From: Ettlia oleoabundans
Lineage: Eukaryota > Chlorophyta > Chlorophyceae > Chlamydomonadales
Assembly (NCBI GenBank): GCA_019693395.1
Contig: JAAMXP010000956.1
Location: forward strand, 1-23,717
Direction of reading: 5' to 3'
DNA length: 23,717 nucleotides
Shown here: in pieces, positions 1 to 8,483 of the stretch
Position numbering within the stretch: position 1 is the stretch's first letter
Layout: each line of letters begins with the position of its first letter
Notes under the pieces: generated by a model
Database searches by the model: none
The model's input: only the letters and a program-made list of their open reading frames with translations
Told to the model about the DNA's origin: nothing
Position numbers and translations under genes: made by a program

Positions 1-108
1 GGGGGGGTGGGGGGTTGGGTCAGCAGGGGCACGTTGATGAGCCCAGCGCTAGCAAGAGCACGCTATGCGGCACCCTGCTATCTCCAAGCTTGCACCATGG
101 AGTCCCAC

Positions 109-574
109 CTGCTTGCCCCGGAAAGGCTCGGGGTACCCCAAGTTGTGGTAGGCTGGGTTGGCAGCCAGGCATGCCAGCATGTCTTCCACCGAGCGCTGGT
201 TGAAGGCGGCGAAAAATGCCGCCACTTGCCGCCCTGCTGCCGTGTCTGGCAGCCGCGCTGCCCTCGCCACAAGCCTGGATAGCAGCCTTCCAGACTGCAA
301 CCACTGATAGTAAGAACGATGAGATGCCTGGCAGCATGGAGTGCTGGCATAAGGGTCCGCCAGCAAGCTCCCCAGCCGAACATCGGCAGCCTGCGCCACC
401 ATGAGACCAGGCGCCCACCTGATTGGATGGCTTCACAGCTGCATTACGATTGCGGTCGCCAACTGAAACTGCCGGCCTGATAGAGGGGTGGCCGCTCCGC
501 CTGGGAGGACCGCTGGACATGGGGAGGCGCACAGCCACCAAAGACGTTCTGGCGATCCAGGGCTGGGTGCACAT
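109..574 (-). CDS. SnoaL/NTF2-like domain protein, probable plastid transit peptide (5' part only)
   Basis: Two exons are visible: 574-419 and 294-109, both phase 0, with donors CAG|GTGGGC and CAG|GTGGGA and an acceptor GGTTGCAG. Exon 1 (52 residues) is rich in Arg, Ser, Pro and Ala with almost no acid, like a chloroplast transit peptide. Exon 2 carries the first helix and strand of a SnoaL/NTF2-like fold: AAFFAAFNQRSVEDM, then AYHNLGYPEPFRGKQ, close to the plant 'nuclear transport factor 2 family' pattern (Y-x-[DN]-L-x-[FY]-P-x-P-F-x-G). The rest of the domain lies beyond the left edge. Family members bind small hydrophobic ligands or act as cyclases or isomerases; no substrate can be named here. 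The ATG at 574 is chosen because it opens the basic leader; an in-frame ATG at 670 would add 32 residues. An unspliced ORF from 402 is the alternative for exon 2, but it leaves the leader unexplained. Confidence 0.6.
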
Positions 575-838
575 AATTTTGCAACTGTTTGTAGAGCGCA
601 ATAACGGGCCAGGAAAGGGATCAGGGGCGAAGGGCGAAGCAGGCCCAGCACGCCCCTGTGTATCTCCCAATGTAGAGCTTCAAAGCGTGAGTTGTCAGAA
701 CCCATTCCGCTACGACTATTCGACCGACACATCGCTGTTGTCCCAACGCCCTTAGCACCCTAGCCCCGCCACTCAGAACCCGACCTATCAAAATCCGCCC
801 CACCGAAACCTGACCCAATGGCGCCCGTTTCTCCACAG

Positions 839-924
839 CTCGCAAGTCCGAGAAGGCCGCGCCCCACGCCAGCAAATTGAGCAGCGGCTTTAAGACGACA
901 CTGCCGCCGGCGGCCTTCGAGTAG
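839..924 (+). other. Exon-like piece with a C-terminal stop (weak)
   Basis: After a good acceptor (TTTCTCCACAG) one frame reads 27 residues from RKSEKAAPHASK to a TAG at 922-924, with strongly G/C-ending codons typical of the real exons in this window. It would be the last exon of a plus-strand gene, but no upstream plus-strand exon with matching phase (one base left over) was found, and the start of the minus-strand NTF2-like gene lies just to the left. It may be a chance frame or a fragment. Confidence 0.2.
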
Positions 925-957
925 TCTGTCAAGCTGCAGCTGCAAATGACAGCTTAG

Positions 958-1703
958 GGCTTGCTGGGTGGCGCTTATAATGCGCCAGCCCGTGCAATCA
1001 TTACAGAGGCCAACCTGTACTTCCGAGTGCAGCTCCAGGTGGGCAAGTTGATTGTGTGGAGGTCTGCTCGCCTCGCTGCTGCGGCCGAGCGCCAGCTCAC
1101 TTTCTGCTTCATGGCAGTCTTGACAGCTGGGCTTCTGAGACAGTTGCACAGGCTACGTGTGGTTTATTTGCGTATAACAGTGGTATGGCTCACCACCTGC
1201 ACAGGCTGCCCAACCGCCACCAGAAGCAGTTGGGTGCATAAACGCTGCTCAGCTGCCTTGGACACACCACTCATCCCTTGCATGCTTCGCCTCCTTTTGT
1301 CCCGATATGTGTGCAGGGATCCTTTCCCCCTTCCAAGCCTATCCACCTCAATCTGCTGACCACTGACAGCTGGGCACAAGGCAAGCTGTCGCATGTTGGC
1401 AGGATGGATGGTGGTGGACCTTGGGGTCTGAGGCCATGCAAGGAGAGGTCAAGGGGGGTGACCTGGGTGCATGGGCAACAGCAGGTTGCCAGGTTCCCAC
1501 AACAGTATGTGGGAAGGCACATTCAGTGCATGTCTCCTGCTTCTTGCTGCCAAATATGTGCCCATCCTGATAGAAGGAGTGACCCATGTTGCCTCTACTG
1601 CAGCTTGCAGGGGCCCCGCAGCCTGGGCGGCCGCTTGCCGTCCAGCCTGGCGCCGCTGCACAAGGCGAAGTTGCCCAAGGCATCGCTTGCGCCAACACAG
1701 TGA
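958..1703 (+). other. Possible plus-strand gene piece: exons 958-1038 and 1611-1703 (weak)
   Basis: The first block follows CTTAG, reads 27 residues including AIITEANLYFRVQLQ, and ends at CAG|GTGGGC in phase 0. The second follows CTTGCAG, reads 30 residues including LGGRLPSSLAPLHKAKLP, and stops at TGA 1701-1703. Both are phase 0 and join in frame, and the second has the codon bias of true exons. No known domain is recognised and no start exon was found. Between the blocks (1039-1610) I see no convincing exon on either strand. No TGTAA follows within 400 bases. Confidence 0.25.
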
Positions 1704-2172
1704 GCGTACACGGCGCACTGGCACTCTCTACAGTGAACATCAAATGCGTGTGTGCACACCCCCTCTATGACTATATTTTATCTATGTGAAGCCTATGTTG
1801 TTGTTTGTGTGCTGCTGAATACCGACACAGCGATATACTCAATTGCAAGATGTTCTTAGTGGTGGCACAGCCATTTGTTCAATCATGCCTTGCCTTCTTA
1901 TCAGTTAAAATCTTCCTCAACCGGGCTTACAGCAAAGCAGGCAAAACAGGGCTGGCCATAGCAGGTAGCCCGTAATGCTTGCAACCAGGTGCCAATCCAG
2001 GCTCTACGTTTCTGGAGCATCTGATAAGTAGTGTCTGATTGAACAATCACCAGTCAGCAAAGAATGCTGGCTGTGGCAATGAGCCGGTTGAGCCACTCAG
2101 AAGCAGCTGACTGTGCAGTAGGGAGCGTGTCAGCCTTGCTGCCTAGGCAACATGCAAATGCAGTGCCTTCAC
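1704..2172. other. Intergenic stretch with the 3' region of the secreted-protein gene
   Basis: This stretch is more AT-rich than its surroundings and has no frame with exon-like codon use. It contains the minus-strand TGTAA signal at 1931-1927 expected for the gene that ends at 2173. Nothing else was recognised. Confidence 0.5.
1927..1931 (-). terminator. Poly(A) signal TGTAA for the secreted-protein gene
   Basis: TTACA on the plus strand is TGTAA on the minus strand, about 240 bases after the stop at 2173. TGTAA is the usual poly(A) signal of chlorophyte nuclear genes. A 5-base match occurs often by chance. Confidence 0.4.
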
Positions 2173-2924
2173 TTAGAGGCTGTGGCGTCGGCCCTACAAC
2201 AATAAACATTGGAGACCATCATAGCACGCGGCATAGAGCACAGGCTTGCCTGGCGCAGGCGGCGGCCGGTGTCAGGAGGCGGGCCGACAGGCACATCGGG
2301 CACTTGAGCGGCCTGCATGAACGCTGGCTCAAGGGTTGGGGTTGGGGCGAATACCACCAGCCCAGGTTGCTCGTCCAGCTGCCAGCGGGGACATCAGTAG
2401 TGGTTAATGCGAGGGGCAGCCTAGCTATGCGTAGCAGGACCTTTTGTCAACAAGCAAGACTTTTAACTTCACGTGCGGTAGCACAGGCCGCAGCTCTCTT
2501 TTCTTGCCTGCTTCAGCCGGCGCCCTGTCGTGTCTTCACCGCCAGCAGGCATGCCCAGTGGAGGGAGCACAGGTGGAGTGAAAGCGCCGGCTTCTGCAGC
2601 CTCGGCAGCAGGGAAAGTGCCCTCTGCTACAATGAAACCGGGGGTCTGGCCAGCAAACTCCTCGGTGTCCTGCAGGAGGATTAATAACAAATCTGGCCAA
2701 CAAGCTCCTGAGTAGGCTGCAAACGGATTGATGACAAGGCAGCCCCCACAGCACCCTCGGTTAGGTTAAGTAAGCGCTGGTCTGCACTGCGCAGGGCTCC
2801 CTGACTGCCAGCTTGGACGCATAGGCTGATGGGTTCAACGTCTCACCTGGGCCAGCTCCCTGCCACAGCACTGAGCAGCCACCAGAAGTGCAAAGAACAG
2901 CACAGAGGGAAGCAGGGTGGCCAT
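2173..2924 (-). CDS. Small secreted protein, possible peptide precursor; repeated G-R-x-L-x-Q at exon ends
   Basis: The family is not recognised. The hand-spliced model has four phase-0 exons: 2924-2847, 2669-2508, 2312-2250 and 2193-2173 (107 residues). Exon 1 is a clear signal peptide: Met, a hydrophobic core LPSVLFFALLVAA, then QCCGRELAQ. The remainder is acidic and rich in Pro and Ala, with no membrane helix. Exons 1, 2 and 3 end in GRELAQ, GRRLKQ and GRRLRQ, and exon 4 reads GRRHSL followed by TAA. Intron 1 is GT-AG (GTGAGA); introns 2 and 3 have GC donors (CAG|GCAAGA, CAG|GCAAGC). Intron 3 is only 56 bases; if it is retained the frame continues to a stop at 2169 with a different 26-residue tail. 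GRR is the classic amidation plus dibasic cleavage signal of peptide precursors, so a prepropeptide is possible. A secreted wall or matrix protein with propeptide motifs is the plainer reading. Confidence 0.55.
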
Positions 2925-4163
2925 GGCTGCGAATTTTAACTCGAAAGCTGACGAGTTGCGCCAGGACTAAGAAACGAGAAGTGTTGGACAGGCTTGGAAA
3001 ACACAGAGAACAAACAAGAGGCTTCTGGCTGCTGACTGGGATGGAGGAACCCAAGGTGGACGATGATTAGGCGGTTGCACGGTGCCCAGGAGTGAGATCA
3101 GGAACTGGTGGTCTGGCAGCTTTATCTCTACTGTCAGGCTGCATTCTATACTTTAGAAACAGGCCGTTTACCCTGTTGGCCCAATATTACCTATGGAATG
3201 CGGTCAGTGACCCAGGCAGTTGGGCCCAGCCGGGAAACACGACACCGCCCATGAACATGCGCCTGATCTATTCGCAAACTGGTAGGCCCGATAAGGTGAT
3301 CATGCAAATAGTCCCGCAGAACCGAACACTTGCGCTGCCAGGAATGCAGAACCTGTAACGTCGACTGGTCAACTGCATTCTGCACCCCTTTTAACAGCCA
3401 GAGGATGGCACCACCAGTCCGCACATTCACCGCTAGCTTTTAGCCGCCTTGGAACCTTTTGCTGCAGCTTACACCGATCAACTGGGTAAGATTATCATAA
3501 ATTTCTTGGCTGAATAGTGGCGACACACTGTGCCCAATGCGGCAGCTAAAAGGAGAGCGAGCACACTCTTAACTGCGGGGCGGCGGATACTCGTGGCGAT
3601 GGCGGGCGGGACCGCCTGCAGGGGTGGTAGCCTTCTGCCTCGTAGCCTGCGTGTTCCGCGCCTAGACGCAGCGCCGGTTGTTCATCAGCCTAAGGAGTGT
3701 CTCAAGGTAAACGCAAGAGCTTGTATATTTGCGGCGAGAGGCTTCTCGTCGGGTATCTCCCTGAATCACTCTGCCATGGCTGTCACGAACAGTAGATTGC
3801 ATTCAGAAAAGCTCCGGCCTGGAGAAAAAGTCGCCATGAACAAGAAAGGCGCGGACTTGAAGACGGCGTGCAGGCCGCCAGGCGTATACACGTATGTTGG
3901 AAGCATAGCAAGCATGTGCTTACTTCTTTATTCGCCGTTGCACGCTATGTTAAGTTGTGCAAGCGATACGGCCTGGTAGAAGTGCGTTCTCGCCAACAAG
4001 CCCCCCACGCGGTCACGTTCCATTGGGTTTCTGCCGTCCTTCGCCATTGAAAAACCTTGATCGATTGATTCATGCATACACGTAGCTGAGAGCCTCCAGT
4101 CGTGTACTGGCATTTCTGCACTTGCAGCGCCTGCAGCGCCAGTCTGCGGCTGCAGGCGCCGCT
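2925..4163. other. Divergent 5' region between the secreted-protein and RRM genes
   Basis: This should hold the promoters and leaders of both flanking genes. Short frames at 3092-3358 (plus, GTG start) and 3430-3191 (minus) lack splice context and recognisable motifs. AT-richer tracts near 3120-3190 and 3480-3515 could be promoter DNA. The only notable frame is 3599-3979, listed separately. Confidence 0.4.
3599..3979 (+). other. ORF with presequence-like N-terminus, or 5' exon of the RRM gene (weak)
   Basis: From the ATG at 3599 the frame runs 126 residues. The first 50 or so are rich in Arg, Ala, Ser and Leu with few acids and reach AARGFSSG, which resembles a mitochondrial presequence with its cleavage site. 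The middle is Lys-rich (MNKKGADLKTACRPPG). Two readings are possible. It may be a small gene of its own. Or part of it may be a 5' exon of the RRM gene: a donor at GGC|GTATAC is phase 0 and would join in frame to the acceptor at 4127. No homologue is recognised. Confidence 0.2.
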
Positions 4164-7020
4164 ATGCTGGCGTCAGGGACGTCCAGCGGGTTCGGGGCGC
4201 GATCCGGCTCCTGTTCCCCCACCAATGGCTCGCCCTTGGGCTCGCTAGTTGCCGCCACAAGCGCACCCCTAAATACTCTTGGCCAAAGCACAGCTGCGGC
4301 AACGAGCCATCCGAACGTCTTTGTCAGGTGGCGTACGGCGTTCGGCACCGAGCTTGAGTGGTGGTGCCGCCGGCTTCTGGCCCGCCGCTGATGCCGGCAT
4401 CTGCTGTCTTCCATTTCTGCTTGTGCCAGCCACGGCCTTTTTCCAGCGTTCTTGGCGTTGTAAGGAAGACCATTGTTGCTGGTGTGTCCGCTTGCAGGGG
4501 CTTGCCGGTGCAATGGGGTGAGAATGAAATCTCCGCGGTGTTTGGCCAGTTTGGAGTGCTGACAAGCCTTCGACTTGTTCGCCACTCTGTGACCAAGCAC
4601 AGCCTCGGGTAGGTCTGATGCTGTGCTGGACTTGCGATCCACGCAAGTATTCAGCAAGGTATTCATGGCTGGTGCTACTGGAGGAGGCTAAAGGGAGGGC
4701 AGCCAGAGACAGGCTACTGTTGTTTTAAGCGGGCACCCTTCTTGATCCCCGCCCATACGTGCCGCCTTTGTCATGCCACGTGATGCAGGTACGGCTTTGT
4801 GCGTTATGGCAGCGTGAGGGAGGCGCAGGCTGCCATCAGCGCCCTGGACTCCACCTCGGTGCTGGGCCACACGCTGCAAGTCAAGTTTGCTGATGCGGAC
4901 GCCGGTAGGCAGCCGGAGCAGCGAAACATGGTTGGCTGGGTTGAATGGTGTGGGGGTGTGGAAGTTGTATGTGAAATAAATACACCCCACCTGCATGCAT
5001 GGAGAGACAACAGGGCTTGTGGGACGTATGATAGGCATGCAGCTGTGCCTGAGCTGTGTCGTGGCTGGTACACCAGCCATCCACCTGATCTCAACACAGC
5101 TGCCTGGCTTCCTCCCATGTGGCCTTGCTGGCATGATTGCATCACGTGCATTCGATTAGCATGTGCAGTGACAGCTGTCACCACTCCTAACACCAACCAC
5201 TCATACCGTAAGCAATGCTCTGCAGGCCCGCCCACGATGCCGGCACCTTCGGGCTTGACTCCCTCGGACAGCTGCTATGTGAAGCACCTGCCAGCCAGCT
5301 ACGGAGTGGTGGAGGTGCAGCACCTGTTTGAGACGCATGGAGCTGTGCTCGATGTCAAGCTCTTCCCTTGCATAGGTGCGTGGGGCACTGCACCATCCAA
5401 GCACCCTGCCTTGCTGGTACAGTCATGCCCGGCCACTTGCGCTTTGCTGCCTTAACCCCATTGGGAGCGAAGCTGGGTGGCTGCTTGTTGGTTGAGGAGG
5501 CAAATAGGCGACTGTACCACCAAGGGGCAGCTGAATGTACCATGGGGTCGATGTGCAGGTCCATGCATTGTCCCCGCCTTTTCACATGCCTGTCCCATGC
5601 TGCCATTGCCAGATTTGCTTGCTTCCCCGGGCTGCTCCCTCCCTTGGGCGGGACAGTACGGCCTAGTGCTTCCATCATTTCGACCTCTGTCCTGCTGTGC
5701 ACTGCAGAACCCGTGCGCGGGGCCAGCGCTCTTGTCCGCATGGCCTCAGTCGAGGCGGCGGAGCGGGCCATAGCCGCGCTGAGCAACAGTACGCCGCCGG
5801 GCGCCGTGCAGTCGCTGATCGTGCGGTTTGCAGAGTCGCCGGCGGAGAAGGCGGCGCGGCTGAGCCGCCGTGAGGCCCAGAACAAGAACATGCAGCGCAT
5901 GGGAGGCAGCAACGGCGGCCTGCAGTCGGGCCTGGGCAGCAACGCCGCCTCCCCAGCAGATCAGCTGCAGCTGGCGCTGTCAGCGCTGAGCCTTGGCGGC
6001 GGCATAGGCGGCACAGCAGCAGCGGCCCTCAGAAACCAGCTGCCGCTTGCGCCGCTTGTGCCCCAGTCCTACCAGCCGCAAGTGATGTCCAGCATCTGTA
6101 TCAAAGGCAAGCAGCTGCACACCCTTGCATGCCTGCTTCTGTCTGCCAGCTTGTTTGGTGCTGCCTGCTGTTTTGCTGGTTCAACATGCAGTTCTTGCTG
6201 CCGGCACATGGTCGCGCATCCAAGCAGGCAGAGCTGGGTCCCAACACACAAGAGCAACTGCTGCTGCTGCAGCTGCTGCAAAGGATCATGCATCCGCTAT
6301 CGGCGACACGTGCGTGACGGTTCTGCCGCGTCCCGCCCTCTTGACTGCCGTGCAGGCATCCCAGCCAGCGCGGATCGCCTTTGGCTGTATGAGAACTTCT
6401 CCCGCTACGGCGCTGTGGCGGGGCTTCGCATTCTGCTTGACGAAACAACCGGGCTCTGCACCGGCACAGGGTGGGTTGCTGCTGCCATGGGGCACGGGGT
6501 GGGTTGCTGCTGCCATGGGGCAGGGGGTGGGGTGCTGCTGGCGGGCATCCATACCCCAGCGCAGGCAGTGACGTACGTGTGTTGGCTATGGGGAGCGGGA
6601 ACATGGGAGGAGGAGTGCCTTGCTCCACTGTTGGTTACAAGACTCTTTCAGACTCTTCCTGGCTGCCCACTACCGCCCTGGCTGCCCACTACCGCCCACT
6701 CAGTTTGCTTGTACCCATGGCACGCGGGCTGCCCCCTCTGCTGCAGGTTTGTCAACTACGCTGATTCTGACGCCGCAGAGCGTGCGCGGCAGGCCATGAA
6801 CGGCATGCGTGTGGCGGATAAGATCCTGCACATTATCGTGCAGAACAACAATTTCGGCAACGGCGGCAGCGTGGTGAACGGCGCCAAGGCGACCAACGCT
6901 GGAATGGATCATGCGGCGGCCGCTGCCATGCTGGCTGCTGCGGCAGGCCACCAGATGCTGGGCCCGCCACAGCCTGACTGGCCGCTGCTGCAGCATTCCA
7001 ACACCACTATGATGTGGTGA
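4164..7020 (+). CDS. RNA-binding protein with three RRM domains (ELAV/CELF-like layout)
   Basis: Seven exons: 4164-4327, 4498-4608, 4789-4904, 5226-5375, 5708-6106, 6356-6470 and 6747-7020 (TGA), 442 residues, with all phases matching. RRM1 is about residues 51-128: RNP2 VFVRGLP and RNP1 LGYGFVRY, split over exons 1-3. RRM2 is about 146-223: RNP2 CYVKHLP, but a degenerate RNP1 (ASALVRM). RRM3 is about 308-388: RNP2 ICIKGIP and RNP1 TGTGFVNYADSDAAERA, nearest to ELAV/Hu RRM1 in style. An Ala/Gly/Leu-rich linker separates RRM2 and RRM3, and the tail is Ala-rich. Such proteins bind single-stranded RNA and act in splicing, stability or translation; the target is unknown. The fifth intron has a GC donor (AAAG|GCAAGC). 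The ATG at 4164 is the first in the RRM1 frame of this exon, but the frame is open upstream to an acceptor at 4127, so an earlier start exon is possible. Confidence 0.85.
6471..6540 (+). repeat. 28-bp tandem repeat, 2.5 copies, carrying copies of a 5' splice site
   Basis: Units begin at 6471, 6499 and 6527 (period 28) and share GTGGGTTGCTGCTGCCATGG. The first unit starts exactly at the donor of RRM exon 6 (GG|GTGGGT), so the repeat re-creates donor-like GTGGGT and GTGGGG downstream. It is G-rich and sense-strand. Confidence 0.85.
6661..6698 (+). repeat. 19-bp direct tandem duplication in an RRM-gene intron
   Basis: Two copies of GGCTGCCCACTACCGCCC plus one base, starting at 6661 and 6680, in the same intron as the 28-bp repeat and about 50 bases before its acceptor. 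Confidence 0.8.
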
Positions 7021-8263
7021 GCACAGGCGGCGAAGAGGCTTGGGGCGTCAGCTCCAGCTGGTTTTGGCTTAACCGGCAGCAGCAGCACTCGTCTGCTTGA
7101 AACTACAGCCGCAATGCCCTTGCTTTCACGGCAGGCAGCCGGGGCCCTAGCCGCCTGTCAAACCCCATTTCAGCCACAATCTAAAGCCGGACCAACCGGC
7201 ATCAGATTTCTTGGAACATTTCTAGCTGCCCAGTTTTGCCGCCGTGGCCCCCTACCCCGTATGATTGGTAGCCCCTTATCTCTGAGCTGCGCCTAAACGT
7301 AGGCGGGGGCTGCCATGGTCTGAATTATATTACACTCAAGCAATGCCTCGTTCCACACCTGCACCCAAGTACACGAGAGATGTTTTTGCTGTCTTTCCCT
7401 ACCTTGCCTGCACTCAGTCCCATGCATGCGATTCTTTCCAAACTGCCAGGAACTTGTTGGTTGTATTCCCTGGCCGCCAGCCCTGCATTACAACGACTCA
7501 AACCCTACCCTTTGCACTAAACCGGACTCATGGGGCATGTCAGTAGTTCCCCTTCTTTCGTACGTCAGTGCAGGGAGCGTGCGGCTGATCCGCGTGGCAG
7601 CCCAAGCGCCCCAGACCCCGTGTTGGGTCACTTATAATTGCCAACCACCATACCCGCCTTGCTTTGTCAACCCCCTTTTTTCCACTTGTCTTGGCTATTA
7701 GCTGCTCGTTGTTATTGTAGACTGACCCCAGGCCTATTAATCACCCTTACGCCTTGCGTAAGTTTAAGTGTTTACCTACAATCTCGGGATGCAGCCTGCT
7801 CACTGCCGGCTACTGCTCCAATTAAGCCAGCCGTCGCCACGTCATCCTCTTTGCGTTGCGTTAAATTCATGGCACACCTAGCATTACGATTTAAAGTTGG
7901 TCGTGTTGCTTCATTCAAGCAGAGCTTTGATCCAGCAACAAAGGGGACGTCATGCGCACAAGGTGGCACAGCAGGGCCAGGGTGGTGGTACAGCAGTGGT
8001 CATGCGCAGCGCAGCACCTGCACCTTGCCATACCAGCATGTTCATGATGCATTTGTCTGCGATTTGCCAGGGCAGTGGTGCTCATCACCACCCCACCCGC
8101 CCCTTGAACCCCTTCACCTGCCATAAAGGCGGGAGCGTCCAGCCCGGCCGCTGGCTTGCCTTGGGGCAGCTGTTCAACAGAACCACCCTCATGGCAATGA
8201 GGCACACCACACTTGATCCCCTGCTGGAGGTGCAACATGGTGTGTCCTGATTCTTGGTTGTGT

Positions 8264-8268
8264 TGTAA
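8264..8268 (+). terminator. Candidate poly(A) signal TGTAA for the RRM gene
   Basis: It is the first plus-strand TGTAA found after the RRM stop, and 12 bases from an opposite-strand TGTAA at 8284-8280. The distance from the stop (over 1.2 kb) makes this assignment uncertain. Confidence 0.3.
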
Positions 8269-8350
8269 GGACCCCTGGCTTACACAAGGCAATGTCTTCT
8301 GGCAAGCTTCAAAGATGCCTAAGAGCAGAACTGTGAGGTCCAATGGTGAA

Positions 8351-8355
8351 TTACA
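8351..8355 (-). terminator. Candidate poly(A) signal TGTAA for CLASP
   Basis: Reads TGTAA on the minus strand, about 130 bases after the CLASP stop at 8484; a second copy lies at 8284-8280. The spacing is typical for a chlorophyte 3' UTR. Confidence 0.45.
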
Positions 8356-8483
8356 GCAGCAGTTCATGGCACGTATGCCACTACTTGCCCTCAGCTGTGT
8401 CCTTAACAGGCAAGCATCACAAAGACACGGCAGCGGCGCGCCCACGAAGTATGTGCTGCCTGACAGGGCCGCTGTGATCTTAC

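Larger units (their letters stand above)
7021..8483. other. Convergent 3' region of the RRM and CLASP genes
   Basis: No frame here has exon-like codon use with splice support. The plus-strand half after 7021 is pyrimidine-rich and probably the RRM 3' UTR. The only plus-strand TGTAA seen after the RRM stop is at 8264-8268, so that UTR would be unusually long (about 1.2 kb) unless another signal is used. Minus-strand TGTAA copies for CLASP lie at 8284-8280 and 8355-8351. Confidence 0.5.

Noticed and set aside
1..20. G-rich run at the left edge considered as a quadruplex or telomere-like repeat
   Set aside because: It is only 20 bases cut by the window edge, and the run does not match the algal telomere unit TTTAGGG.
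2064..2684. 206-residue plus-strand ORF
   Set aside because: It is antisense to the secreted-protein exons. The minus strand has a clear signal peptide, phase-consistent splice sites and a TGTAA signal; the plus frame has no recognisable motif.
5368..7020. One unbroken 550-residue ORF over the RRM exons
   Set aside because: The frame happens to stay open through introns 5376-5707, 6107-6355 and 6471-6746, but RRM2 and RRM3 are only continuous when these are removed.
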